The notes under the pieces: model-generated
The model's input: the letters and a program-made list of their open reading frames with translations, nothing else
What the model was told of the DNA's origin: nothing
Database searches by the model: none
Position numbers and translations under genes: made by a program
Shown here: one piece after another, positions 44,682 to 55,636 of the stretch
Numbering within the stretch: the stretch's first letter is position 1
Layout: each line of letters starts with the position of its first letter
From: Arachis hypogaea
Lineage: Eukaryota; Streptophyta; Magnoliopsida; Fabales; Fabaceae
DNA: 64,000 nucleotides
Direction: 5' to 3'
Assembly: GCF_003086295.3 (NCBI RefSeq)
Contig: NC_092046.1
Location: 109,409,363 to 109,473,362 of the forward strand

Positions 44682-46355
44682 TGATAAACCCCAATTTTGT
44701 GGTTTATCTTGTGCTTATTTTGGGAGATTTTATCACCTTTTCCCACATTTATTCAATGAAATAGCATGGTTTTGTAATTCTCCCTTGAATTATGCTTAAG
44801 TGTAAAAACATGCTTTTTAGGCTCTAAAATTGGTGATTTTATCTCACTTTAATTCCATTCGATGCCTTGATGTGTTTGTTGAGTGATCTCAGGTTCATAA
44901 GGCAAGTATTGGATGGAATAAATGAGGAGAAAATCATACAAAGTAGAGAATGCACGAAGAAACAAAGATTGGGAATACTTCAACGGACACGCATGCATAC
45001 AAGGTACGCACGCGCAGAAGTGGCATCGCATGGCGCGTACGCGTATGTGGCGCGTATGCGCAGATGAGAAAAGTTGGCCAAGCGACGCGCATGCGCACAT
45101 GGCGCGTACGCGCCGTTACTCGCACGTGACCCACTTAAAGGGAAAACGCTGGGAGCGATTTCTGAGCTGCACAGGCCCAAATCCAGCTTGTTTCTGACTG
45201 TATTTCATGCAGAATTGAAGCCCAAGCAAAAGGAGGAGCAATTGTTTGTAGCTTAGCATCATGTAGTTTAGTTTCTAGAGAGAGAAGCTCCCTCTTCTCT
45301 CTAGAATTAGGGTTCTTAGGATATTTCCATCTTAGATCTAGGTCCAAATTCATGATTTCATCTTGTTTCTTTTATGATTTCTTGTTTCTACAGTCTAATT
45401 CTCTTATTTCTCTTGTTAATTTTACTTTTATGCCTCTTTTATGTTCATGCACTCATGTTGGATTTGGTTTACATTTAATGCAATTTGATGTTTGATGTTT
45501 CTTTTATTGATGATTTGACTCATTGATTTACTTTTCTTGCAATTGGTAGTTGGTAGATTTATTATTCTTGCACATTTACCATGTTTTCCATTTGTACCCA
45601 CCAAGTGTTTGACAAAATGCTTGGTTAGGCTTTAGAGTAGATTTTGAGCATTCTTGGCTTGGAAAGAGTAATTAGGCAATCTTGAGTCATGAAAACCCAA
45701 CTCATGTTGGTGATCTAGAGTTGTTAGCTAGTATTGTTTCCATTAACTCTAATCTCTTGCTAATTCACTTAGTGAGTCTATTAGGACCTTTGGATTGAGA
45801 TTAGCTAGTCTTGTTAGACTTTCTTGGAGTGTGAAGATAATATGATACCTTCTTCCATCTTTGGGGATGACGTAATGAGATAAATTCTTGTTTATTATTG
45901 TGACATGATTAACTAGTTTTGTTTGACATTCTCCCTATGTGAAGATGACATGATACCTTCTTCCATTTGTTGGAGTTGACTAAATAAGATGAATTGATCA
46001 TTGCATGACTAGGATAGAAAGCCTATGTTCTCAACCCTTGCCATGAATGTCTCTCCTTATTAATTGCTTTCTTTAATTGCTTACTTGATTTACCTTTCTT
46101 GCACATTTAATTTCTTGGCCTTTATAAATCAAACCTCCTTGCCCCCTTCATAGCCAATAAGCATACACTTCATTGCAATTCCTCGTGAGACGACCCAGAG
46201 TTTAAATACTTCGGTTAATTCTTATTGGGGTTTGTACATGTGACAACTCAAATTTTTGATTGGGAGGATTGTTTGTTAGTTTGGAAGCTATACTTGCAAC
46301 GAAGAAATTATTTCTATAAGAGAAATTCTAAATTGACACAATAATTTGCTCATCA
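44682..46355 (+). repeat. Solo LTR of B type inside the E 3' LTR
   Basis: TGATAAACCCCAATTTTGTG to TTGCTCATCA, 1674 bp, most similar to the LTR of B. It has a CpG palindrome cluster at about 44985-45125 and a GA/CT palindrome near 45273-45306. No clear target duplication; about 41 bp of the E LTR are missing at the site. Confidence 0.85.
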
Positions 46356-46671
46356 GTAGGTTGTGGAATAAATTGGAAGATATATGAATATAATTTAGAT
46401 ACATTAGGACTGGTTTTTGGTAAAAACAGATTTTAGGCCAACTTTAGCGGATCATATCTCGAGCTAGAATTTTTGAAATTGATTGAATTTTGTATCAAAT
46501 TAAAGCTAATTCAAAGAGCTTTAAAATGGTATAGATTTCATGGAAATCGAAATTTTGTAGAAAAAGATCTGATCGTTGGAAGTTGGTGTCAAAAATCTAA
46601 ATTCTGTGATGTTGCAGAAATTGTGAGTTCTAGTTTGTTTGGCGATGCACACTCTTGTGTGCGTGCTCCGA
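46356..46671 (+). repeat. 3' LTR of E, second part (cut)
   Basis: Matches 35211 to about 35581 of the E 5' LTR, with internal gaps, then stops at GCGTGCTCCGA, where minus-strand element G begins. Confidence 0.75.
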
Positions 46672-48134
46672 CAAGGCGACTCGTAACCAAAGTTTAGATT
46701 AGAGATGTCATAATTTAAAACCAATTTAAACCGGGTGTAGAATCTCGGGTCTTCTTCCCAAGGAGCTAGTGACCAATAGTGCACAATTTCAGTTGTGATA
46801 ATCAAAGGGTTTTAAATAAAGAAATGAACAATTAAAGGAATAAAAGAACAATCAAAATTTCAATTAATGAACTAATAAAGGAATTAAAGAACTAGCTACG
46901 TAATATGAACAAGTAAGATGTAAAAGTGATTGATGTGTGTGTATGTAATTCAAAGCATAAATGGCATCTTAGCTTGGGATGAGCTAGGAGATCATTTCCT
47001 TGTTGTAACCACAACTATAACAATTATGATGGATTAATCTCACTTAGTTTACCCTTAACATCGAAGGAGAGGTCAAGTGAGCATAATTGTTCTTAATCCA
47101 TAAATCCTAGCTTACTTACTAATTACCTTAGTAAAAAGCTAGCGTTAGCGGAAATAAAAACAATTAACAATCTAAGAATTATCACTAAATGTTGGACATT
47201 CCAACTCTAGTACCCATATGCTCATTTTCCCCAAGCCAAAAGGTAGAAATTTATCTCATAATCAAAGTTGACATTTCCACAAATACTTGGTGGACATAAA
47301 CATAAAACATGACAAAATTGAGAAAATGTTTGAAACTATGAGCAATAAATGATCAAAAGCAACAATAGCAACTCAACCAAGCATATAATAATCATCAATC
47401 ATCAAATTCATCAACAAGGAATCAAAATTGCAAAAAGTATATATATTAACAATATGTCTTTAACTACAAGAAAGAGTACCAAAATTGTCGCAATAAAAGA
47501 GAGCAATTAAGAAATACTTACAATGGAGGCAAGCAAAAATCCAAGATCAAAAATGGAAATATCACTTGGAATATAAACCCTAATGAAAATCCTAAGAGAG
47601 TTGAGAGAAAACTTAGAGAAAACTAAAACCTAAAGCCTCCTAAAACTATCTAACACTACTCCTAATGATATGCTATGTTTCCTCAAGTGTTGCCCCCTCC
47701 ATATGAGCTCTAGGCCATCAGATTTGGGCCTTCAAAGCCTTTCAAACGCGAGTCACGTGACTTTTAAATGAAGGCACGCGCTGGTACCTATGCGTACGCA
47801 CACTTGACCGAATCTCAGGTTGTGCGCACACTTCGCAAAGCTTTTTTCCTTTGTTTTCTTCATGTTTCCTCCCTTTTCCATCCTTCTCTTCCATTCTTAC
47901 CTAGCCATTCCTACCTATTACATCTAAAATCACTCACCAAAAATATCAAGGTATCGAATGGAATGCAAATGGAATAAAATTGATTAAATTAAGAACAAAA
48001 GAGCATGTTTTCGTAATCAAGCATAATTTGGGAGGAAAACTCAAAAGCATGCTATTTAAAGGAATAAATGTAGGTTTGCATGATGAAATCCACTCAATTC
48101 CGACAAAAAATTACCATTAAATATGGATTCATCA
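46672..48134 (-). repeat. 3' LTR of minus-strand element G
   Basis: Read on the minus strand it starts TGATGAATCCAT at 48134, right after a PPT. Near its end is the text GACCCGAGATTCTACACC, similar to the tails of the B/D LTRs. A putative palindromic GCGTACGCAC motif is at about 47790. The far end at 46672 is approximate. Confidence 0.75.
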
Positions 48135-48172
48135 ATTCCCCCACACTTAAACACTAGCATGTCCTCATGCTA
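48135..48172 (-). other. AGGA-loop hairpin and PPT of G
   Basis: Minus strand: TAGCATG, loop AGGA, CATGCTA (48172 down to 48155), then AAGTGTGGGGGAAT ending at 48135. Confidence 0.8.
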
Positions 48173-49740
48173 ATCTCAATGAAAGGAGAAAGGTTAAAGG
48201 GCAATGACTTATTTAATGTACTAACTACATGCATGCAACTAAGCAAAATATTGACTACCTATTTCTACACTATGGTTTCCTATTGAGTTTTGCAAAAGAA
48301 ACAAACAAGAGATCTCCAATTAATTCAAGATAGATCATTAGGGCCAAGGTAAGGAATCAATGCAATATGATCAACATCCAAAGATTGATTTAAGGTTTTC
48401 AAAAATCAATTCCACAACTTGTGAAAAACACAATGTAAAATATGGAAGCATAAAATTGAGCAATCGAACCCCTCACCGGATGTGTATACACTCTAACCGC
48501 TCAGTGTGTGGGGCTTAATCACTTAATGCTCCTTTAATAATGTTTTTCTAGGATTTGCTAATCATCTAACAATCAACAAATATTGATGCATGAATACAAA
48601 TATCATGAGGTCTTTGGAGGGTGGTAATGGGGCTAAGGTAAGGGTAGGATTAATATAGTTAAGTGGACTAGTAAATTGGTTCTTTGATTAGCTCAAGCAA
48701 CCCACCTAATCCTATATCATCCTATTTTACACATAAGAAAAACACCCTAATTCCCATTTATCTATTTTCTCACATTCGCTCATGCATTTTCTTTCCAAGA
48801 TACATACATATGCATTCTTTATTTAACTCTTTATTTCAAATGGTATTATGCCCAAGATTGATGATGATTTTTTTTTTCAAATCAAAATTTCTTTGTATTT
48901 GTCAACAAAAAAAATTGCATATATTTTAAATGATGAATGCATGAGTGTTCACCCATTTTTCAAATTTTTTTCTTAATGGAAACCGAATGTAATTTCATCA
49001 CCAATGATTCCCAATAAATTCCCCCCTCCCCCCACACTTGAGTAACACACACTACTCAACCCAAGCTAATCAAAGAAGCAATCCAGGGACATTAATGATT
49101 TTTTGCTTTAGGGAGAATGATGTGCTTAAAATCAAAACAAAAAGGGAAATTAAAAGGCTCAAAAGTGGGTTACAATGGTACTTGTAAGGGTTGGCTATAT
49201 AGGCTAAGTGAGTTAAATTTCAAAAAAAGGACTCAATCATACTAAATGTATTTAAAACATCAAATATAGGACATAAAGATTCAAGCAAATCTAAGATCGC
49301 AATCATAAAGGAGTATAACACACAAGAACAAATTTTTGTTGTTGAAAATGTGCAACCACACAATTAAAGCTCAAATCTCACTAGGTGTTTTGTTCTAGCT
49401 CTTTTCTATGTTCCCTAAGAAGTATATTTCAACCAAGTTGAAAAATAAGTTCTCAAATCTAATTAATGGAATGCCCTAAGAGATTTCTTGAAAATTTCTT
49501 GTTTTCACCAAACTTATTTCCTATTCCATGCAACATGCAAATGCAAATATTTACTGCCATAGAGCTACAATTAACTAAGATATATGTATAGACAATCTAA
49601 GTAAAGTGCAATAAAATTGAAATTCTAATCAATATTCACAAAAGACCTAATTACTAAAGACTAGAAAGTATTGCAAAGTATTAAGAAAGAGAATTTTACC
49701 TCCCCAAAGTTACGGATCCTCCCCCACACTTAATTGTTGC
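48173..49740 (-). other. 3' untranslated region of minus-strand element G
   Basis: No coding frame. The features run in reverse order to those in B and D, ending near 49720 with the minus-strand AAGTGTGGGGGAGG tract and GTGCAA, half of the internal hairpin that D split. Confidence 0.65.
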
Positions 49741-49745
49741 ACGGT
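49741..49745 (+). repeat. Target site duplication of D, left copy
   Basis: ACGGT; the right copy is ATGGT (57099-57103), one C-to-T difference at a CpG. Confidence 0.75.
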
Positions 49746-51208
49746 TGATGCACCACTATTTTGTGGTATATTTTGTACTTAATCGAGTGGATTTTATCCA
49801 CTATTCTCACACTTGTTAATTGAATTCGCATGTTTTACATTTTCCTTCCTAATTCTGTGCTTTGATTGAAAACATGCTTCTTTGGCCTTAAATTACTAAT
49901 TTTAATTCTCTCTTATTATCATTCGATGCCATGATATGTGTGTTAAGTGTTTTCAGAGATTACAGGACAAGAATGACTTAGAGGATGGAATGGAAGCATG
50001 CAAAAGTGGAAGGAATACAAGAAGCTGAAGGAACTACAAAGCTGTCAGCCCTGATCTCTTTGCACTCAATCGATCATAACTTGAGCTACAGAGGTCTAAA
50101 TGAGGTGGTTCTAGTTACGTTGGAAAGCTAACATCCGGGGGCTTCAAAATGATATATAATTTTTCATAGTGGCCATACAGCTAGGTGATGCGCACGTACA
50201 CTTGACGCACACATGCACATTGGCGAAAAGTCCATCGGCGCGCACGTGCACCTGGCACGTACGCGCGACATGCATGACGTACTGCAACTGTAGAAATCGC
50301 TGGGGGTGATTTCTGGGCTGTTTTTGACCAATTTTTCGGCCCAAAAAACACATATTAGAGGCTACAGAGTGGGAGAATCAACTCATTCATCGAGACACCA
50401 TTCATTATTCACAATTTAGGTTTTAGATGTAGTTTCTAGAGAGAGAGGCTCTCTCCTCTCTCTAGGTTTTAGGATTTCTCCTTCTCAGTTCCAGGTTTAA
50501 TGTTCCTTTAATTTAGTTTCTCTTCTACTTTTATTTGTTCTAGCATTCTAGTTTATTTATTTTCCCAATTTGGTTTATGAACTCCATGTTAGATTTGATA
50601 TCTTTATTTAATGAAATTTGAGGCATTTCATATTTATGATTTTAATTCAGCTTTTTACATTCTTAGCTTGAATTGATTAATTGGAGATGCTTGAGTTATC
50701 AAACTCCTTTGTTGATTGTTAATTGAAAGTTGCTAATCGACTTGAATTCCACTGAATCTAGTCTTTCCTTGGGAGTTGACTTGGACCTGAGGATTCATAT
50801 TGATTTATCCACTTGACCTTCCTTCATAGTTAGAGGATAACTAAGTGGGAGCAACGAACAATTCTCATCACAATTGATAAGGATAACTAGGATAGGACTT
50901 CCAATTTTTATACCTTGTCAAGAGTTTTCTTTGTTATTAATTTGATTTCTTGCAATTTACTTTTCTTATTCCTAATTCAAAATCCCAAAAATATACTATC
51001 TCATAACCAATAATAACTACACCTCCCAGCAATTTCTTGAGAGACGACCCGAGGTTTAAATACTTCAGTTATTAATTGTATTAGGGGTTTGTTACTTGTG
51101 ACAACAAAATTTTTGTTTGTACAAAAGGATTTTCTGTTAGTTTAGAAACTATACTTGCAACTAGAATATATTGTGAATTCTTTACCAGCAAAAAAAATCT
51201 ATTTGTCA
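49746..51208 (+). repeat. 5' LTR of D
   Basis: TGATGCACCACTATTTTGTG to ATCTATTTGTCA. Conserved block at about 50074-50160, CpG palindromes 50185-50275, GA/CT palindrome 50436-50465. Confidence 0.93.
50436..50465 (+). repeat. GA/CT palindrome in LTR D
   Basis: CTAGAGAGAG (50436-50445) and CTCTCTCTAG (50456-50465) form a 10-bp inverted repeat. Matching palindromes occur in the B, C, D and solo LTRs (about 4051, 27399, 33497, 45273, 56309). Confidence 0.8.
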
Positions 51209-51211
51209 AAA

Positions 51212-51229
51212 TGGCGCCGTTGCTGGGGA
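51212..51229 (+). other. Primer binding site of D (tRNA-Asp)
   Basis: TGGCGCCGTTGCTGGGGA, one C-to-T difference from the tRNA-Asp complement. Confidence 0.9.
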
Positions 51230-51318
51230 ATTGCAAACGTGTGCCTTATTTTTGGTTATTGTAAATATTTACTTTTTGCTTGTTTATTTGTTTTTGTTTT
51301 TAATTTTTATTAGTTACT

Positions 51319-53134
51319 ATGAATTCTCACCCCTGTCGCTATGAGTTTGGTTCCAATTATGTTGTAGGGAATGGAAGCTATAATGAGAACATGCATCAAG
51401 GTTAGAACAATCAAAGATGGGAGGAGTCACAAGGATTTCATCAACCCTCTTGGCAACAATCCCCTCCAATGCGCTATAACCAACAACCATTCTATGATGC
51501 ATACCAAGACAATAGTTATGGTGGACCTCTTCGTGACAACCAACCTCCACCAAATTACTATGGTCAAGAGCCATTCCAAGATGCGTACCAAGATGATGAA
51601 TATGGTGGACCCTCTTATAGTTACCAACAAGCCCACCATATGCTTATGAACCACCTCCTCAACATAACTTTGAACCCCACACTCACAAGCCCATTTCCAC
51701 CATTCACCTCCATATGACCCTAATCCTTATCCATCACACCAACCACCATACGAGCCTTATGAACCATACATAGAACCACCTCAATTCCAAAACAATTGCT
51801 CTCCTCCATCTTCCTATGACGAGATGCTTCAATCTCTTGCACAAGGACAAAAGGCCATGGAAAGCACACTTAACTCCACCCAAAACGGTCTGACCTCTGT
51901 TGTACAAGCTCTTGCCTCACAGATTGGATCAATGAATACCTCCAACAATCAACCCTCAAGCTCTAGTGCACCCCCTTTTCAACCCCATAATGATCTCTCC
52001 ATCCCATCACCACCCTCCATGGAAGAGCACCCACATCCATCAATCCAAGAACAACATGATCCCAATGATGCTACTGACCCAGAACAAGAGAGAAATAATC
52101 ATCTTAGGGACGCAATAGATCGGTTACACGCAGTTTTATTTCCAGAGGAGCAAGAGGAGGCCCAAAATGTGGAGGTAGGAGAGACCCTTGAAGATGAAGG
52201 AATAGTTGAAAGGAGTTGTCATGGAAAGGAAATCATCAAGGAGGAGTACGATTTTATACTAAAACAACTGGATAAAGCAGTAATTATTGAAGAGGAAGAA
52301 ATGGTTGCAGACTTAGGAGATGCGAAACCTCCATGGGAAAGTCCAGTCATAGAGCCTCCTACCAAGGTGTTTGATGTTGATGTTGAGGAGGGTGTACAAC
52401 CTCCAAGGCATATCATGGTTGAAGACTGTGCAGAGGTTGATCAAGAGATGGATATTAAAGAAGAAGAAGCACAATCTCCCATGCCCTTGGTAAGTAATGA
52501 AGAAGAGAATGAATTGGAAGAAAGCTACCAAGAGGAAGAGGTTGAAATTGAAGAAGCTTGCAAAGAGGTGGAAGTTGTCAAGCAAGAGCTCAAGGAAATG
52601 GAGCTGGAAATCACCTTGCCAAAGTTATTGGAGACTTTGCCCCTAAAGCCATCACCATCCATTCCATCATTCAAGTGGATAAATCTTTTATCTCTAAGCT
52701 TAATTAGCCCACTTGAATATGCTTTGCTTGAGACGGATGGGCAACTTAGAGCTCTTTGTGGCTATAAGAGTAAGAAGGAGATGGTTAGTGGTAAGAGTTG
52801 TCATGCAAGGTTCAATATGGTTGCACGCTCCAAGTTGAAGTGCAAGGCTTGGTGTAGAGCTCGATTAAATGGGTCTAGGAGGTTGTTTGGATGTCTCAGT
52901 GAAAATTCCAATTGCTCACCACCCAAGTGGAAAAATGATGATCAACAAGAAGACGGGAGCAAAAGCAAGGTTTGGGACCCTGGAATTCATTCTAACAATC
53001 AACACTCCCAGAGCCATGTCACTTGCTTTAACTAGCTCGAAGGCTTTATGTGCCTAGTTTGGGACCCCGGAGGCTATTGGAATTGCAAACATTGGTGGAG
53101 ATTTCTGGATGAGTTCAAGCACAAGCCACCATGA
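51319..53134 (+). pseudogene. ORF1 of element D: Pro/Tyr-rich then acidic protein
   Basis: It starts MNSHPCRYEFGSNYVVGNGS at ATG 51319. TAG at 51403-51405 replaces a TGG kept in B. Frameshifts lie between about 51630 and 51820. From 51824 the frame is open for 403 codons to TAG 53033-53035, and the same frame then continues to TGA 53132-53134 (LVWDPGGYWNCKHWWRFLDE, ending FKHKPP), so that TAG is probably also a nonsense change. Sections: Tyr/Pro/Gln-rich (QDNSYGGPLRDNQPPPNYYG), a helical segment (MLQSLAQGQKAMESTLNS), a long Glu-rich region with VQPPRHIMVED, then the shared module FKWINLLSLSL, LETDGQLRALCG, GSRRLFGCL. No gag, protease, RT or integrase motif. Function not known; it occupies the gag-pol position. 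Confidence 0.8.
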
Positions 53135-53183
53135 CAAGGAGCTCACCAAATATCCAACTTAAGGACATAAAAGCAAAGTGCTA

Positions 53184-53201
53184 GGTGGGAGACAACCCAC
53201 C
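53184..53201 (+). other. Post-ORF1 RNA hairpin (D copy)
   Basis: GGTGGG, loop AGACAA, CCCACC; perfect 6-bp stem, 49 bases after the ORF1 stop. Confidence 0.75.
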
Positions 53202-54084
53202 ATGGTATAATCGTTCCTCTTTATTCTTAGTCTTATTTTATTTTATTTTTACTAGTGTTCATTCATAATTTCTGCATAATCATCTGCATTCTGCATTTTG
53301 CACTCTGCATAAAAAAAGAAGGGGATCGACGCGCCAGCACCTAGTGCACATCCACATCCTTTGTGGATGCGAAATGGGTTAGGTTAAACAGAGAGTGGCG
53401 TGGGAGCTGGGCGAGAAATGTGCCTTAGGCACAATCCCGCCCACGTGCAAGCACATTGTACGCATGCGCGCCGTTTCCACTTTTGGCGACCCACGCGTCC
53501 GCGTGGTTTGGAAAATCGGCGGAAAACCTCGTCTTACCCGAGCGTTATGCTGGACTGGGGCTGGTACTGTGCTCAAGGCACAAATTCACCGACGTGTACG
53601 CGTCCATGACGCGTGCGCGTCCTTTTCCACACATGGCCACCTACGTGTCTGCGCACTGTGTGCCTCCGTGCCCTTTCTTTTCTCTCAATGCACGCGTACA
53701 CGTACCGTACGCGTGCGCGTCGATTGCGCTGCCAGCTTTCAAATTTCTCTCCTCCCTTCTCCTCCTTATGCTCTTTCTTTCTCTTTTGTTTATTCCATTT
53801 GCATACTCGCATTCATGGCATTTTAACTTTGTTGTTTCCTCTCCTTTTCTCTTTATATCTCTTATTTTCACATTGGTGTTAAATTTCCTTACTCATCTGC
53901 TGCATATTTCCTACATTGTAATGGGTGCTTCTTAACTTGTTTGCTATCTAGTTGACACACCCTGTGCTTCTATTATTTTCTCACTTACATGTTGTAGCTA
54001 CCATGTAGTTGAGCACCTTACTATTTGGCATTAGCCTACCTATGTTCTATTTCTTTTTATATCTTTGCTTGTGGGTTCTTTTCC
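53202..54084 (+). other. Spacer of element D with CpG palindromes
   Basis: About 53325-53735 holds GACGCGTGCGCGTCC, GTACACGTACCGTACGCGTG and similar motifs. The remainder is pyrimidine-rich. Long overlapping frames on both strands across the motif cluster are not taken as genes. Confidence 0.7.
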
Positions 54085-54105
54085 TTCCTTTTTCTCTTCT
54101 TTTAG
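54085..54105 (+). promoter_or_regulatory. Putative 3' splice site before ORF2 (D)
   Basis: A pyrimidine tract ends in TTTTAG at 54100-54105, one base before ATG 54107. Confidence 0.5.
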
Positions 54106-54106
54106 G

Positions 54107-54250
54107 ATGGCCACCAAGAGGGAAAAGGAAAACTTTTCAACCTGGAGCAATAAACAAGTCTGCGGCACAATCTTTGGAGAAAAAGCATCAGTTGGAGCCA
54201 CCCGCCCACTTGCGCATCTTTGCATGCACCGAGGACAGTGCAATCTTTAA
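54107..54250 (+). CDS. ORF2 stub of element D (47 aa)
   Basis: ATG 54107 to TAA 54248-54250, 47 residues. The basic start MATKREKENF matches the ORF2 starts of B and C and the head of the F0 env-position gene. Downstream the frame differs from B: text like LRIFACTEDSAI, which ends the B product, lies in another frame here, so a frameshift has occurred and the printed C-terminus (HLCMHRGQCNL) is probably not the original one. It ends within the internal hairpin and purine tract. It may be a remnant rather than a working gene; its value is as a positional marker of the lost env-position gene. Confidence 0.4.
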   Translation: MATKREKENFSTWSNKQVCGTIFGEKASVGATRPLAHLCMHRGQCNL

Positions 54251-54263
54251 GTGTGGGGAGGTC
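54225..54263 (+). other. AGGA-loop hairpin plus internal PPT-like tract (D)
   Basis: TGCACCG (54225-54231), loop AGGA, CAGTGCA with one mismatch (G to A at a former CpG), then AAGTGTGGGGAGGTC (54249-54263). Confidence 0.7.
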
Positions 54264-55596
54264 GATACCGATCTCCGTGGGTTAGTTACTCTCTTTTCAA
54301 CACCAATGTTTAGTTTTCGTTGTTACTGAGTTGTTGCATTGCATAGTAGATTGCATGTGTAGTTAATTACTTGCATGTATGTACTACTTGGTTGAAGTAA
54401 TATTTTCTTTTTCAAGAAACTAATTTGAAATAATACAGCATTTCACTAATTTGAATTAAAATTTTTGTTAAATTTGTTTGAAGAAATTTATTTTTGGAAC
54501 ATGGTTCTAGAGCTCGAACACACAAAACCAGTGAGATTTTGAGCCTAATTGATTGGTTGCATCTTATCAACTAATATTTTATTTTTGGTGTGTGTTGTTT
54601 TCTCTAAAATTATGATCTTTGTCTTGCTTAATTCTATATTTCCATTATTTGATGTATGCATACACTTACATGATTGAGGCCTTATTTCACCAAGCTTACA
54701 TACCCATATGGCCTTACCTTTCATTATCCCTTGCAAACCAATTTTGAGCCTATTTTACCCCTTTGTTCTTTACTTTAGCACATCATTAACTCTAAGCAGA
54801 AAACAATAATGTCCTTAATTTGAATCCTTGGTTAGCTTGGACTAGTGAGAGTGCTCACGAATTAAGTGTGGGGAAATTGGGATTGAAAACATTTGGTTTG
54901 AGAATTGGGTGTTGTATATTCTTGAGAAAATGTGAAAAAGAATTTTGAGGACATGTTTATGCGTTCCATACCTTAATTATATGCAGTGAAAAAAAAAACA
55001 TAGAACAAAAGAAAAAAAATAATAATAATAAAATACAAACAAAAAAAAGAGAAAAAGAAAAGAAAAAGAGCAAACAATAAAAAGGGGACAAAATGCCCCA
55101 AAGTAAATAATATCAATGCATATGAGTTGTACTCAAATTCGGATGCATGAATATGTGGAAAACATAGTTAATGAGTAGTTAGATTTTATATTCTGATTAC
55201 ATGGATTGTCTTAAGTTAGGTGGGAAGTTTAGGTTAATTAAGGATTCAGATTTTTGTTGATTGTTAGATGAAGAGCAAGCCTTAGAAAGCAAGATTAGTA
55301 GAGAATTGAGAGATCGAACCTTAAACACCTAAGCGATTAGAGTGCATACAATTTCAGTGAGGGTTCGATACGCAATTCTTTGTTCCCGGCTTTCACGAGC
55401 TAATTTCTTTTGCAAGTTTACTTGTACCTTATTTTATGATTTGAATTAGTGAGATCTAGTTCATATTTCTTCTTGAAGGATTTGTTTACTTTTAACCAAG
55501 TAGGTAGAAACATTTTGCATGTAGTTGCATTCATATAGATAGGTTGCATTTCGTACCTTCTACCATTCCTCTTCACTCTTATAGTTTCTCTTGAGC
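54264..55596 (+). other. 3' untranslated region of D
   Basis: No coding frame. A-rich run 54985-55085 and the GGGGACAAAATGCCCC inverted repeat near 55084. Confidence 0.7.
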
Positions 55597-55636
55597 TTAG
55601 CATGAGGACATGCTAATGTTTAAGTGTGGGGAGATT
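55597..55636 (+). other. AGGA-loop hairpin and PPT of D
   Basis: TTAGCATG (55597-55604), loop AGGA, CATGCTAA (55609-55616): 8-bp perfect stem. PPT AAGTGTGGGGAGATT (55622-55636). Confidence 0.85.

Noticed and set aside
53379..53935. Frames up to 159 codons on both strands across the D spacer
   Set aside because: CpG-rich palindromes remove stops in all frames; no homology or codon pattern supports a gene, and B and C do not keep the frames.
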